Assembly (NCBI GenBank): GCA_037349315.1
Contig: JBAIAC010000014.1
Location: 29,613,001-29,677,000 of the forward strand
Direction of reading: 5' to 3'
Origin: Chelydra serpentina
Lineage: Eukaryota; Chordata; Testudines; Chelydridae
Length of the DNA stretch: 64,000 bases
The notes below the pieces were generated by a model. It was given only the letters and a program-made list of their open reading frames with translations, did no database searches and was not told the origin of the DNA. Position numbers and translations under genes: made by a program. Positions 43,679 to 55,500 of the stretch are shown one piece after another (the first letter of the stretch is position 1; each line of letters opens with the position of its first letter).

Positions 43679-44471
43679 GGCCTTGGCTACACTTGCAGAT
43701 GTACAGCGCTGTTAGTTAAACCCGTGTTCGTACAGCTGAGTAGGGAAAGCGCTGCAGTCTGTCCACACTGGCAGCTGCCAGCGCAGTAAGGTGGCTACAT
43801 TTGAGGCATTTGCAGCTGTATTGGGAGCGGTGCATTATGGGCATTCAAGTGGCTGCAACGTGCTTTTCAAATCGGGGGGGGGTGAGGGGGACTTTGACAG
43901 GGAGCGTTTTTGGAGACAGAGTGGGTTTTTGGAATATCCACAGAGTGTCAGCTCATTATTTCCACACCTCCACATCCCCTGCCTCTCTCTCAATCACTGA
44001 AAGCAAACAGCAGGGGCTTTGTTTGTTTTTAAAGAGCAGATAAAAGAGAGGAAACGGAGCCTTCCTCCTCCCCCCCGCCGTTCTCCTCCCCCCCCCCCCC
44101 CCCCCCCCGCTGTCTCTGTCCAAGGCAACTTTGCTGCCGGCATTCCTAACGGAGCCCCTCCCCTCTCCGCCCCCCCCCCCCCCCGCCTGCAAACAGTAGC
44201 TGTGTTTGGTTTTTTGTAAAGCACCTCAACAACGGAGCTCTGAACTCCAACCTGGAAGTGCCGTTTCAAAACAAAGGCAGCTTCCGGAGATCAGTAACTG
44301 CGTTGTTCCTCGGCTACACTGAAAGACCAACGTTCCACCCACTTCGCAACAGCTGTTATTCCTGTCGGGGAGGTGGAGTACATGCACGTGCCTTGCAAGT
44401 GTAGCCAGTTAGTGAGTTACAGCGCTGCAGGCAGTTTTATTGCGCTGTAACTCGTAAGTGTAGCCAAGGCC
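43679..44471. mobile_element. 793-bp non-autonomous Harbinger element
   Basis: The ends GGCCTTGGCTACACTTGCAG and GTAAGTGTAGCCAAGGCC are inverted. The first roughly 170 bp match the reverse complement of the right end of the 28383-32472 transposon with few differences, including an 11-bp gap. The last roughly 150 bp match its left end. The interior is unrelated and carries C21 (44088-44108) and C15 (44170-44184) runs. TAA precedes it (43676-43678), but ATA follows, so the duplication is not intact. It could be moved by the Harbinger proteins in trans (inference). Confidence 0.92.
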
Positions 44472-44474
44472 ATA

Positions 44475-45128
44475 GACAGAGTGTTGGCATTTGTGGCTTT
44501 TTGGGTGAGAAAAATATGATGCTTTTGTTGGGAAGATGAAAGAATGTTCATAAATCCCCAGCAAACTGATACAATTATAGAGTAGGAAACATTTATTTTT
44601 CCTAGTTCACACAATACCACCTTCGGTGCTATTGTTGATGTTGCAATATAGCAGAAATAACAAGCCCAGTGGAGGGATCTTGTGAACTAATTCAGAAATA
44701 CTTACCTCACATGACTTGTGCTTTACAGGGCTAATATGCTTTTATTCCCTTATACACTAGACTGGATTACATTTTAACTTGAAGTCCTTGTGTCAGTGTT
44801 TCTGCAAGATTCCCATTCTTATTTAATAGGAACTTGAAAGCATGTAAATGAGAATCTCCTGATTTATTCAAACATTGTCTATAGTATGGTATCTGTTCAA
44901 ATCATTTTTGTCAATTGATTTAAGATGAAATTGAAAGTGCAGTACTGAAAGAGCAGTGTCAAGGCTAATCAGAGTAGTCAACCAGAACAGAGACATTTAG
45001 CTTTATAACTTACAGTTAGTCATGTTTACTCTTGTAATTACATGGGTATTCAAAGGAATAATACTCTAATAATAGCTCAGCATTGTGACTGGCTAAAAGA
45101 TTCCATTTCTGATTATTTTCTTCTGCAG
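44475..45128. other. No feature seen
   Basis: Unique-looking AT-rich sequence, ending in the polypyrimidine tract before the candidate exon. Confidence 0.4.
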
Positions 45129-45188
45129 ATATTGCAGTAGATAGAAAAGTGCCAAGATGGGCAGAGGTTGATGGATTTATTATTCATG
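45129..45188 (+). CDS. Candidate 60-bp host exon, gene unknown
   Basis: A good 3' splice site (GATTATTTTCTTCTGCAG, ending 45128) precedes it, and a strong donor CATG|GTAAGA follows at 45189. The 60-bp interval is open in one phase, reading VDRKVPRWAEVDGFIIH, and is symmetrical phase 1-1. The flanks look unique rather than repetitive. I do not recognise the protein. A chance pair of splice-like sites is a real possibility, since no neighbouring exon was found. Confidence 0.3.
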
Positions 45189-46746
45189 GTAAGAAAAAGA
45201 AAAACACAGTTGCATCCATGTCCACAAATTTGTTGCCTCTATGGTGGGTTTGCAGTAAAGATGTGCTAACTGTACTCTGTAAAGAGTAGACAATTTCAGG
45301 AAACCAAAGAGACAGCTTCCTTTCTTAGATTATAACTGCAGGAGGGAAATAAAAGTTGAAGGCAGTGGGGTTTAAAACCACACACCAGGGACTTTTTTTT
45401 TTATCAGTTGAATTATGGCAATGACTAGAAACCCTGATCAGAATTAAGGCCAACTTATGCTGAGCACTATAAAAATACAGAATGAGATGCTAGAGAATAC
45501 CATGTTCAGTAATCGTTTGGGTGTAAGAGTGTGAATGGACATAATATTTGGATTATGAAGGAACAGTAGTGACTCCAGACTTACTGCTGTGTTCTATTTT
45601 CCACTTAAAGTGGGAGGTTCAACCCTTTTTAGTATGAAAAACACAGTGCCTCTGTCGCTACATTTTCAGTATATAATTTATGTGTGAATCTTGAATTTTA
45701 TGCAGATTTTCAAGCAAATTATTAGTTTGAATTTTAATCAGTTAAAAACTGCCCGAATACTGTTCCCTTTATCCAAAACTGAAGGCTAACGCGTTACCAG
45801 AGGGATGGGGTTTGTTAGTCCAGGGACATTTGTACTTTATCTGAGAAAGCACTTTCAGCAAAGGGTCAACTACTTTATTGAAGATCAGGTTCTCTGTGAA
45901 ACTGTTCAGTCTTAACGGTCTGAATGGTTTCATGCAGACCAGGAGTTCTTGGGTTGGCTGAATACTTTCACAGATATCCTGGTCTCCACTGCTGGACATA
46001 CTGTTCTTCAGGAAGTAAGCTTTTGCTTTGCCAATCATTATTTTCTTTATTCATTAACAAAAACAAAATAGCATTACTTGTCACACATGAAAATATATGC
46101 ATAATGGATAACTAATGGATGACATGGTAGCTGTTGACTACATCTTATTTTCTTTCCCCAAATATGAGTGAATTTGATTTTTCCAGAACTGCGCAGAAAG
46201 GATAGTGAAGAGAGGGGCATGTGATCTGTTTGTGGTGGGTAAGGTAAGGAGTGTAGAAGTGGGGTGCTGGAAGGCTGTCTCCGTAATGGAATAGAGTTAT
46301 TGTGCATTGCCTGTGGCATATGGTGCAGGTTCTGGGGGTGAGGTGTGTGTCTTTGGGCATATGAATAGAAGATATGTACTGTTAGATGCCTTAACTTTTC
46401 ATTTCTTTGCTTTTGTGAGTTTGTGTTAAGTAGGTTGTATGTAGACCAATTTTAATTATGATACAACATAACGTTTTTATGTACTAATCCACATTATAAA
46501 CTGTTTAGCCTCTTTTGACTGGAATAGGAGTTCTTAAATGTTCAGATGGTGTGAATGCAATTATGTATGTTTATTATTATGTAGCACTGATGTTGTTTAT
46601 TATGCTTTTTAGTAACTTCTTTTACAAAATAAAAAAAGAATGTTTAAAACCAGGTACAATTCTATAGCAGCATATACAGCATCATGGGGGAGATCAGACC
46701 CACTACCGGGTACCTCCCCCAGCTGCAGGAAGCTCCGCAGTTGCAC
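45189..46746. other. No feature seen
   Basis: Unique-looking; short frames without domains. Confidence 0.4.
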
Positions 46747-46868
46747 TAGGGTGACCCGATGTACTGATTTTATAGGGACAGTCCCAACATTCAGGTTTTT
46801 TTCTTGTATAGGCGCCTATTACGCCCCACCCCGTCCTGATTTTTAACACTTTCTATCTGGTCACCCTA
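46747..46868 (+). mobile_element. 122-bp hAT MITE (TAGGGTGACC family)
   Basis: It starts TAGGGTGACCCGATGTACTG and ends ATCTGGTCACCCTA. The flanking 8-mers AGTTGCAC and GCTTGCGC match at 5 of 8, so this is an older copy than 17596-17719. Confidence 0.88.
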
Positions 46869-46879
46869 GCTTGCGCTGC

Positions 46880-47168
46880 CTTCAGAACTGGGGTCTGAAG
46901 GGAGCAGCCACGGAGCTTCCTGCAGCTGGGGGAGGCACCCAGTGGTGGGTCTGATATGCGCTCCCCTCCCCAAGAGTGGCCCTGGAAGGGCAGTGGAAGT
47001 CCTGTCCCTCCCCAGCTCCACTGGGACTAGCAGCTGGAGCTTGGTGCACAGTAGGATGCCCCCAGCCCCGCCCCACCCACTCTCCTACAATAGCTAGATT
47101 TCTTGAGGGAGATATGATTTCATGGTCCATGTTGCATTTTTCATGGCCATGAATTTGGTAGGGCCCTA
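46880..47168. mobile_element. Non-autonomous element fragment ending GGTAGGGCCCTA
   Basis: The right end ATGAATTTGGTAGGGCCCTA matches the element at 33462-33855. The GC-rich body is diverged and the left end unclear. Confidence 0.45.
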
Positions 47169-47374
47169 ATTATAAGGGAGGCAGCTACTGTAGCAATGCC
47201 TAAGTGCCTTTGTAGATCTGGGCTCTTGCCTTGTTATATGCCTGTAAAGTGCCATGGAAATAATAAATAAATCAATTACAAGTAAATGTTTCCCCCAAAA
47301 ATGGAAAACATTATTGTACTTCTGTGAAAACTGGCTTAGCCAAACCCATCTAGAGATGTGGCAATTCCCCAGCA

Positions 47375-47536
47375 TTTGAAATCTTTACATCAAGCCTGGA
47401 TGGTTTTTCAAGCCATCCTTTAGCTAAAACAGAAATTATGGCCTTAATGCAGAAATGACTGAGTCTTTGTTATGCAGGAGGTCAGACTAGAATCATAATG
47501 ATCTCTTCTGGCCTTAAACCTATGAATCTATGAAAC
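47375..47536 (+). mobile_element. CR1 LINE 3' UTR fragment
   Basis: It contains GCAGGAGGTCAGACTAGAAT and ends CCTATGAATCTATGAAAC, the CR1 3' terminus. No coding sequence. Confidence 0.8.
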
Positions 47537-48462
47537 ACTTTAAGAGTTATAACAGCAGCCCATTATAGTTTGAATATTGGCCACTTTAGGCCCCAATCTC
47601 ACAATGATATTACTAACACAGATCCTGGCACCCAGGTGGAACACCAGTGAAGTCAAAGGACTCTGCACAGGCACAAGAGTCTGTCTGTATAGATCAATTT
47701 GCAGGGCTGGGGCTCAGACTAGCTTCACAGGAGCCATTCCAGTCTCAGGATATAATATGCATTTTATAAACTTCCAGGAAACTTAGAAGAAGAAGAAGAC
47801 ATAAGTTTTATTTTATATTCAAATAACTTCCTGGGAGTGGTACAGAGTTAAAAGCTAAGAAATGTAAAAGTTTTTAACTTATATAACTAAGACATTCAGG
47901 ACCAGGTTCTCTGGTCTGCTAAATTCACTTTGAACTACAAAAATTAACTTAAACTAGCTGGAGATTGCACCTAGAGAATTCTCCCTGTGGAGAGGCAATC
48001 TCTACCCATATAGAACTGGTGAAGGCAGCAAAGCCACCTCCTCCTAAGCCAGCTGCCCCCCCAGACCCTAGCGTAAGCAGAAGAACAGGCCAGGTTGGAG
48101 ATGAGCAGGCATGCCTGTGGTGAAGGAGGGACACAGTGAAGCCAAACTGCGCTATGCCTGATTTGCCCACTGGTATAAGGTGATTTATGGAGCTTACACC
48201 AGCAGCAGAAGTTAGAATAATAGACTTTGCTGCTTCAGTTTTTGAAGGGCCAGAACAGCTGGGATTAGGGAGAAGCAGCCAGCTCCCTGCAGCCACCACT
48301 GTCCACTATGACCAGCACAGAGAGAACTGGTGCCTCTGTATACTAACTCTTCTATATACACATCTAAGAAACAAGGTACTCAGCCACAGACAGAGAGTGT
48401 CTGGCTACAAGGGGGGCAGAGGGAGCCATACATTACTGCCTCTTTGGAATAGAATGCCAGAT
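47537..48462. other. Mostly unclassified; degraded palindromic MITE near 47585-47720
   Basis: 47585 GGCCCCAATCTCACAATGA resembles the family at 8417-8560. Frames at 47949-48465 show no domain. Confidence 0.35.
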
Positions 48463-48971
48463 TAGGGTGACCAGACAGCAAGTGTGAAAAATCGGGTGGG
48501 GGTGGGGAGTAATAGGTGCCTATATAAGACAAAGCCTTGTGAAAGTAGAATGAATTATATTGTAACTATAATTCATTAAAGAAATGCTGCTTGTTGCTTT
48601 AAGCAGGAGAAAGGTTTGTTGAAATATAGTTGTCAGGAAGAGAAACATTAAGGTGTGAGACAATGGGTCCTCTTAAGGTAATGGTGGAACATTAAGCTAG
48701 GAGATGGGTAAAAGTTAGCATGCAAATAAGATATGTATGTTTATTTGTCAGTTTCTGCTCCCTTTGTTTCTCTTGTTAAGTTTGCTTCCCCTTATCTGTA
48801 TAAATAAGATAGCTTGAGCCTTTGCATGCCACTCACATTTATCTCTGTGATTGGCAAAACGCTTTGTTAATAAACAGAGTGGTCTGACAAATTTTGTGAG
48901 TCTTGAATCTGACTTTTACAGCCCCAAATATCGGGACTGTCCCTATAAAATCGGAACATCTGGTCACCCTA
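48463..48971 (-). mobile_element. hAT MITE (TAGGGTGACCAGA family) interrupted by a solo LTR
   Basis: It begins TAGGGTGACCAGACAGCAAG and ends ATCTGGTCACCCTA, with a perfect 8-bp duplication TGCCAGAT (48455-48462, 48972-48979). Relative to 902-1025 it is inverted. The solo LTR at 48538-48920 lies inside; removing it leaves a MITE of about 126 bp. Confidence 0.93.
48538..48920 (+). mobile_element. Solo LTR of an endogenous retrovirus-type element
   Basis: It starts TGTGAAAG and ends CTTTTACA, short inverted TG/CA termini. It carries TATAAATA (48799-48806) and AATAAA (48869-48874) in U3/R order. Neighbours GCCT and GCCC suggest a 4-bp target duplication with one change. The LTR is 383 bp with no internal genes, consistent with LTR-LTR recombination. 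Subfamily unknown. Confidence 0.82.
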
Positions 48972-49219
48972 TGCCAGATGGATACAGGTAATTGTACCTT
49001 GTAGTGAGTGTATAGCCTGAACGGGCACAAATTCTGAGCAACTAGGCGATAGCTGTCACTGTGGCATTTTAAGGTTAAAAGGATATTGTCACCTTGAAAG
49101 AGTCACCATTTTTGTCTGAAATGTTACCTACTATTGTCCCAACTAATGCCTATGGTTACTTGAACTGAAAGAGATGAGAGGAAGAGATATGTCTCCATTT
49201 TTCAGTTTGTTTACATTGT

Positions 49220-49935
49220 GCCAGTGTAACCCACGGGGGAGTGTGTGTTACAGATACCCTGCTGTGTTCGATCCACAGAGCATACAAGTCTGTTACAGCC
49301 AGGGGCGGCTCTAACGTTTTTGCCACCCCAAGCAAAAAACAAACAAACCCCAAACGCCGGCCCCCCCCAAACAAACAAAAAACACACACCCCCAAACAAA
49401 AAAAAACCACCTCCCCCAACGCCCGCCAAAACAACCCCTCCCGCTCCTATCTGGAGCGCCGGCGAGGAGGACGGCAAGCCCGCGGCCCCGCTGCCCCGGC
49501 CGGGGACCACGGCGGGAACCGCTGCCCCAGCCGGGGACCGCGGCGGGCCCTGCTGCCCCAGCCGGGGAGCCCGACGGGACTGGGCTGCCCCGGCCAGGGA
49601 GCCCGGCGGGACCACTGCCCCGGCCGGGGAGCGCAGCGAGATCGCAGCAGGCCCCGCTGCCCCGGCAGGGGAGCGTGGCGGGACCGGACTGCCCCGACTG
49701 GGGCAGCCCGCTCTCCCTGTCGCAGTATGTTTTTAAAAAAACACCAAAAACCCTGAGTGCCGCCCCCCTCCAGGTGCCGCCCCAAGCACGTGCTTGGTAG
49801 GTTGGTGCCTGGAGCCAGCCCTGGTTACAGCCATACCTAGAGAAGGGTGCTTTTTTATCTTAAGCTGTAGTAGCTCATGCTACTAATTCTGGAGGTCCCT
49901 AGTTCAATCCTATGTCTGTTGGCCAAGATGGCTGT
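49220..49935 (+). repeat. tRNA-related SINE split by a hAT element
   Basis: 49220-49299 and 49832-49935 join across the insertion. The right piece has AGTAGCTCATGCTACTAATT and GGTCCCTAGTTCAATCCTAT, A- and B-box-like tRNA sequence. The same unit occurs in reverse at 50462-50660 and 13310-13470. Confidence 0.75.
49300..49823. mobile_element. 524-bp non-autonomous hAT element with GC minisatellite
   Basis: The ends are CAGGGGCGGCTCTA and TGGAGCCAGCCCTG. A perfect 8-bp duplication GTTACAGC flanks it (49292-49299, 49824-49831). The interior is an A/C-rich block (49330-49440), then repeats of CTGCCCCGGCCGGGGA..CGGCGGGA. Overlapping 112-171-codon frames on both strands arise from these repeats. Confidence 0.95.
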
Positions 49936-50455
49936 CACGACAAGGATGAGGGTGGTCTGTCCTAATAGCCAGAGCAGAAGTTGGGAGTCAGGTCGAGACA
50001 GGTACCAGAAGGTCAGAATCCAAGATGAGCCAGAGGGCAGACTGAGGTTCAGGCATCAGTAGACAGGAGGGGTCAGGTTACCAGGAGATCGGGGTCAGGC
50101 ACCAGGTTACAGACCACAATCAAATAGCAAAGCTGAGGACAAACCAGAGTCTAGAATCTATCACAAGCAGGGTCTGGAGCAGAGACTTGCAGGCAGTCTG
50201 TGTTGATGCTCAGATAGCTCCCCTTCATGACTTCCTGGTTTAAGTATTGGTATCAGCCAATCAGGGCCCTGTGAGGGATTGTCACTCAGGTCCTGCTAGG
50301 TGGTACTTCCTGCTGAGCCCAGCATCACATGACCCTCCCATTAAAGCTCAACCTAAGCTTCCTGTGGCAATGCAAAGGTGTCAGCATCCCAGCACCTCCC
50401 AGGGTCCAGCCCTGTCAGTTCTAACAATGGCAGTGGTCACACCAGCACTGTGTGT
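49936..50455. repeat. Unclassified retroelement-like repeat
   Basis: It contains phrases such as GGGGTCAGGTTACCAGGAGA and GAGCAGAGACTTGCAGGCAG, textured like 560-1380. No ends or genes identified. Confidence 0.35.
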
Positions 50456-50461
50456 ATAAGT

Positions 50462-50660
50462 GTAACACTGACAGACCCCGGTCGTCAGCAGGATCTAACC
50501 TGGGACCTCTGGAGTTTAGTGCATGAGCCTTTACTGCATGAGCTAAACGTCACATAGCCCTTAACTAAGGAGTAGAGCAGACTCATTGATCTCTAAGTGG
50601 TCTCAGTGCCACTAGATGGGACAGAGCACCACACCCAGAAGGTGTGTGGGTTACATAGGT
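50462..50660 (-). repeat. tRNA-related SINE
   Basis: The minus strand has a TTAGCTCATGCAGTAAAGGC A-box-like start, then CCAGAGGTCCCAGGTTAGAT B-box-like sequence, then CCAGTCGACGACCGGGG-like tail wording. Body downstream (GTCTCAGTGCCACTAGATGG in plus orientation) is shared with other copies. The B box has decayed (TTAGATCC for TTCGAATCC). Confidence 0.8.
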
Positions 50661-50769
50661 GGTGTCAGAAAGGGCCTCGTTCTACAAGAACTACATGGGA
50701 GATAACTCCCTCCTGAGTAATTGTACACACACAAGTTACTTTAATCATGTGTGTAAGTAGGACCAGACC

Positions 50770-51055
50770 CTCAGAGCTTCTCTATACACAAGAGATGTAT
50801 TGCTTTAACCATAGCTATATCAATACAATTCCAATAGTGTGGACAGTTATATTGGTATAAAGATGCTTTATACCAGTATAGCTATTCCCACAGGGAAGGG
50901 GAATAGCTATACCAAAATAAGGCACCTTTATGCCAATATAACTGCATTCACACAAGGGGTTGTACTGGTGTAACCATTTCAATAGAAAAAAAATCATACT
51001 CTAACTGAAATAGTGATATTGGTACAAAACCAGTGTGTACACCAGCCCATAGTCA
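50770..51055. mobile_element. MITE with long internal symmetry
   Basis: Left AGAGCTTCTCTATACACAAG and right GTGTGTACACCAGCCCATAG are worn inverted ends. In the centre, TTTATACCAGTATAGCTATTCC pairs with GAATAGCTATACCAAAATAA (about 50868-50925). Confidence 0.6.
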
Positions 51056-51493
51056 GTTCTTTTGTTAGTGTGGGGCTTCAACAGTTGCAAAAGAGAGGAA
51101 ATCATTTTTTTAAATAGGAAAAGTGGATTATAAAATCACAAAAGATGGCAGAAGGACTCAGGACAACCACCTTTTTCAGATGCCTAGATTTCAAGGGGAC
51201 TGTGTCCCTTTAAAAAATGCCATCACCAAGAAGGCAGAATATGCCAGTATCTTGACCTGGTTGCCTCAAGTATCCTTGTACAGAGGATGGATAATGTAAT
51301 GGAGTAAATTGCTGCTGAGATTTTTCTTCATCTTCAACAGTTCTTTCACTTGATAAATTAATCTAGAAGACTGAATCCTATTTAAAGCAAAGCATTTCCC
51401 TAATATAAAGCCCCAAGGAAATGATGGAACAAGAGAAAGCAGCTGCAGAGTGCTGGTCCCCTTCACTCTCCTGCCTGCTACATTACAGCAATA

Positions 51494-51790
51494 GGGCTGG
51501 TCCACACTACCCCCCAAGTTCGAACTAAGATATGCGACTTCAGCTACGTGAATAACGTAGCTGAAGTCGAAGTATCTTATTTTGAACTTCAAAGTACTCA
51601 CCGCTGGTCCACACGGCGGCGCGCAGGCTCCCCCGTCGACTCCGCCTGCTCCGTTCGTGGAGCACAATTACCGGCGTCGACGGGGGAGCACTTCCTTGTT
51701 CGATTTATCGCGTCTAGACAAGACACGATAAATCGAACCCAGATGATCAATTGGACTCCTCCGACGCGGCGGGTAAGTATAGGCGTACCC
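51494..51790. mobile_element. 297-bp Harbinger-type MITE, second copy of the two-hairpin family
   Basis: It starts GGGCTGGTCCACACTACC. ATA lies on both sides (51491-51493, 51791-51793). Hairpin 1 ACTTCAGCTACGTGAATAAC is unchanged from 22698-22995. Hairpin 2 keeps pairing (TTCGATTTATCGCGTCTAGA with GACACGATAAATCGAA). The right TIR has diverged. Confidence 0.85.
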
Positions 51791-51799
51791 ATAGAGACC

Positions 51800-52301
51800 T
51801 AAGCACTCTTACCTTATGGAAATAATCCCTCTGTGCTCTTGGCCTGCTCTAGGTTCAGGCCCCAGCATTGCCCACTAACTGCTGGGAAATGACCTTGTGA
51901 ATCAAGTCATTGTAACTAGAAGTACTGTTGATTTATAGCTTCACTCAGCACCACATGGTGGCAGAAATGCAATACTGCAGCTTCCCACTGACAAATCAGA
52001 AACCGTGTACAACTATTAGCTTGTTAGTTTTGCTTCTGTATTTTTTAATCTATTCTTTCTTCTCATCTCCTTGTGGTAGCTGATTTCATAGAACTTTAAA
52101 ATAATATGCACTATATTTATATCAAACAAAATCCTCACCTTTCTCTGGCCTTCCTATGCACACTGAAGATTCTTTTACTCACAATTCCGATACTACATCT
52201 GAGGCCATGAATCTGCACAGAGATCCATCAGCACAGAACTTTATGCCAGCACACAGTCCTATGGAAGCCAATGACATTGACTGAGATCTAAAATTAACTG
52301 A
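51800..52301. other. No feature seen
   Basis: Unique-looking sequence. Confidence 0.4.
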
Positions 52302-52580
52302 GGCCTGGTCTACATCTAAAAATTAGATCAACCTAGCTACGTGAAAAATTGTGCACCCTGTTCAATGTAGTTAGATTGACCTAATGCCCGCTGTAGATGC
52401 AATTAGATTGATGGATGAATTCTTCCATTGATTTAGCTATCATCTCTTGGAGATTGGATTAACTCCACCAATTGAAAAAAAACACCTTCTGTTGATGTAG
52501 TAGTAAGCATCTACACTAGGACGCCACATTTGCACAGCTGCAGCACCATAGGTGGGCCACTGTAGAGTAGACATCTCCCG
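52302..52580. mobile_element. MITE (GGCCTGGTCTACATC end)
   Basis: The left end GGCCTGGTCTACATCTAAAA and right TAGAGTAGACATCTCCC are inverted. The internal TTAGATTGACCTAATG / CAATTAGATTGATGG words recur. No clean target duplication seen. Confidence 0.6.
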
Positions 52581-55500
52581 TGTCTTGAGCTGAAGGATCT
52601 GCCTACTCTGGAGGTGATTAGTTCAACTTCTGTACCAGTTCAATCCCAACCTCTTCTACTTATATACTGGGGTGGATTTTTTTAACAATGGTGTCCCCAT
52701 CCACTGAAATGACACTATCAAACTCATTTCAGGTAGGACCTGAAAATGATGGTCTCATTTGGTGAAAAGTCAATGCTTTATCCACTAACCCTCACCCCAA
52801 TTTTAGTGTGTTTGCAGAAACAGAGGAAAAGAACATTAGCCCCAATCTTGCAATGAACTCAATAAAGACACCAGGATACACTCATGTAGCGCTCATTGCA
52901 GAACTGGGGCCAGCATTTATACTGTAGCATCTTTCTCTCCTCATTTGATCTCAAGTTGTACAGCAAATGTCATCACACTGCAAGTAATTAATTTTCCCAA
53001 TTGTCTCTTCCATGGAAGTGTTCTCTTCTCTTAGTTTATAAAAAAACAGCTGTGAATCTTCACATTTGTCTCACTGCATGAAACTCTCTACGACAAAATG
53101 GAGTTCCAGATGCTTGTAATATGAGTCCCAACAGAAGGCAAGTAATATCATTGTGAAAGTTCACACAGCCAGAGGAGCCAAAAATTTGATTAGGAACAAC
53201 AAAGTAAGTGGCAGATGGCTTCAAGTTGTTAACCAAGAACTGTTTTGGATTTTGGGGTTTTTTCTATTTCTGATATTTTTAGGTTTGGTTATAGCTAGTT
53301 TTTAAGAGTCCATTTTTAAATCAGTGCTTTAAAAAATCATTCCTTGAATTAGATAGATAATGAACTCTTTCTGAAGTCTTGCACTCCCAGGAATGAATTG
53401 TAAACAACTTGGGGAGAGCCACAAAGTTCCCCAGACCCTTTCATGAAAAATTCAAAATTGCAAAAATGGTCAGTTTTCTAAAATAAAAATGTTTAAAAAT
53501 ATTTGCTTCAGTGTTAACCTAAAGCCATAAACTCTTTGTACTGTAGTGTGCTTTTTTCATGTGGGTCCAGAACTTCAAAAATAACAGATGGATGAAGTAT
53601 GCATACAGATATCAAAGCAAGGAATAACATAGGACAGTTACATGTCACGTGCTAGGCAAATTTGGGACCACATCCTCAGCTGGGGTATTGGTTCAATAGA
53701 ATCAGAGAAAAGAGTACTATTTACTGCAACACTAATGCCACTCTCTACTGCAACTAGATATTTTTCAGCAATTTCTATCTCTATTGAGAAATGATACTGA
53801 CAGAAATACATACTGTAAGTATCAATATTTAATGTCAAAGGCTAGGGATTACAGAACAGTCTGGTTATAAGATATAAATGGATGTTCAGAACAGTCAGAT
53901 TTCTCCCAAATTCATTGCCATTTTATCTAGATTTAATTCTTGTATTACTAAAAATCCAAATATACTTGGCTTTGGTTCAGATTCTTCTTGAGACTTCAGA
54001 GTCTATAGAGAAATCACCAGTTTAATTGGAACGAAAGTGGACAAAGTAACTTTGTGTTTGATCCTGATTTCATTGGCCTCAATGGCAAAACTCCCACTGA
54101 GTTCAACAGAATCAGGATCAAGACTTGTGCTCTCTTACTGGTATGTTGAGAGGAGCAAGAATTATTTGCTTTCCGGCAAAATTTACATTCATCAGGCAGT
54201 GAAATGTGACATTGTTGCAGACACTCATTAACTAGGGCAACTTCATCTCAGGAGAGTACAAAGGATCAACCTATTCTTTCCTTTTTGTGATTCTCCTTTT
54301 TATACTCATGTAACGCTGTGGATTACCTGCAGATATTCAATTCAGATTGGGTCTAGCCAACTACAGGTTTTCCTAGTTGACAGGCATCAAAATAATCTGG
54401 AGATTTATTCTGCTGTGGCAGGATACAAGTAACTCCCATTAAGTTAAGCAGGACAAAGTGGTTTGACTTAAATAGGAGTTACATATTCCCTGCAGGGAAA
54501 GAATCAGGATCCCAAAGTTGAGTAACTCTTTGAAATTAATTAATTACCTGTAACTCACCTAACAGGTCACATCATCTCCCTGATACAGATTTAGGACGCT
54601 TTGACTATGCAGTAGATAAAGTAGCTCTATATCTTTCTAGTTAAATTAGTCCTAGAGTCCTAAGCAGCCAGTCTACTATTTGATATGAATTGTTATAAAA
54701 TGTTTTAAAGGCCTGGCGCCTCCCTACTTCAGAGCCACCTCTCTCCATGTTCCATACTGTTGCAATTGTGATCAGGGGAGGCTCTTGTGCTTCCTGGTTG
54801 GATAGAGGGGGCAGGGATATCTCTGAAGGATGGAGTATCTTTATCAATGGTTTTTTTAATTGCTTTGCGGGTAGGGTTATTTGCTGGAGTGTCTACTGCA
54901 GTTTAAATTCTCATTAACTCTTTGCAAAAGCATTGCTAAGGAGCCTTAAGATAGGTACTATTTTATATTAATAAATAAATTAGGAAGAATCAAAAATCCC
55001 ACCGACTATCAAGTAAACCCACAAAACTGCACACTGTTAGGAGATCTCTGTATCTTTTGGCACTAAAGACCACAACTATTCAGCAGCTGCTGTGTGTATC
55101 AAAAACTACACTTATTTCCTGTCTAATTCCAGAAAATATCACTCACATTTAAATTATTTTACATTGTCTTCAGTCTTAACATTTGTTGTCATCACCCAAC
55201 AAAGATCCCATTAATCAGAAAGGAGTCCAGACTGAGATCCCAATCCTGCCAACGTTCATCAGTGTGTTTGTAAGCAACTTTATTCATGTAGCAAAATGGA
55301 ACTAAAATTACTGACCTGCATAAGTATTGGAAAGATCAGACCCTGAGCCAGCAAGTGGGCAAACTGCAACATGATAAATGAACAAGACAAAGACAATCAC
55401 CATATGAATTGGAACAGCACCAGATGGCAGCACTTACACAGAAATAAAAGAAGCAGGCAGAAAGGTTAGAATAACATTTATTTCTATTTGGTGAATAAAA

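Noticed and set aside
49211..49785. 112-171-codon frames on both strands
   Set aside because: They span the A/C-rich and GC-minisatellite interior of the hAT element 49300-49823.
50462..50660. tRNA gene
   Set aside because: The A and B box-like segments belong to a SINE; the cloverleaf is not intact and the body continues into SINE sequence found elsewhere in the window.
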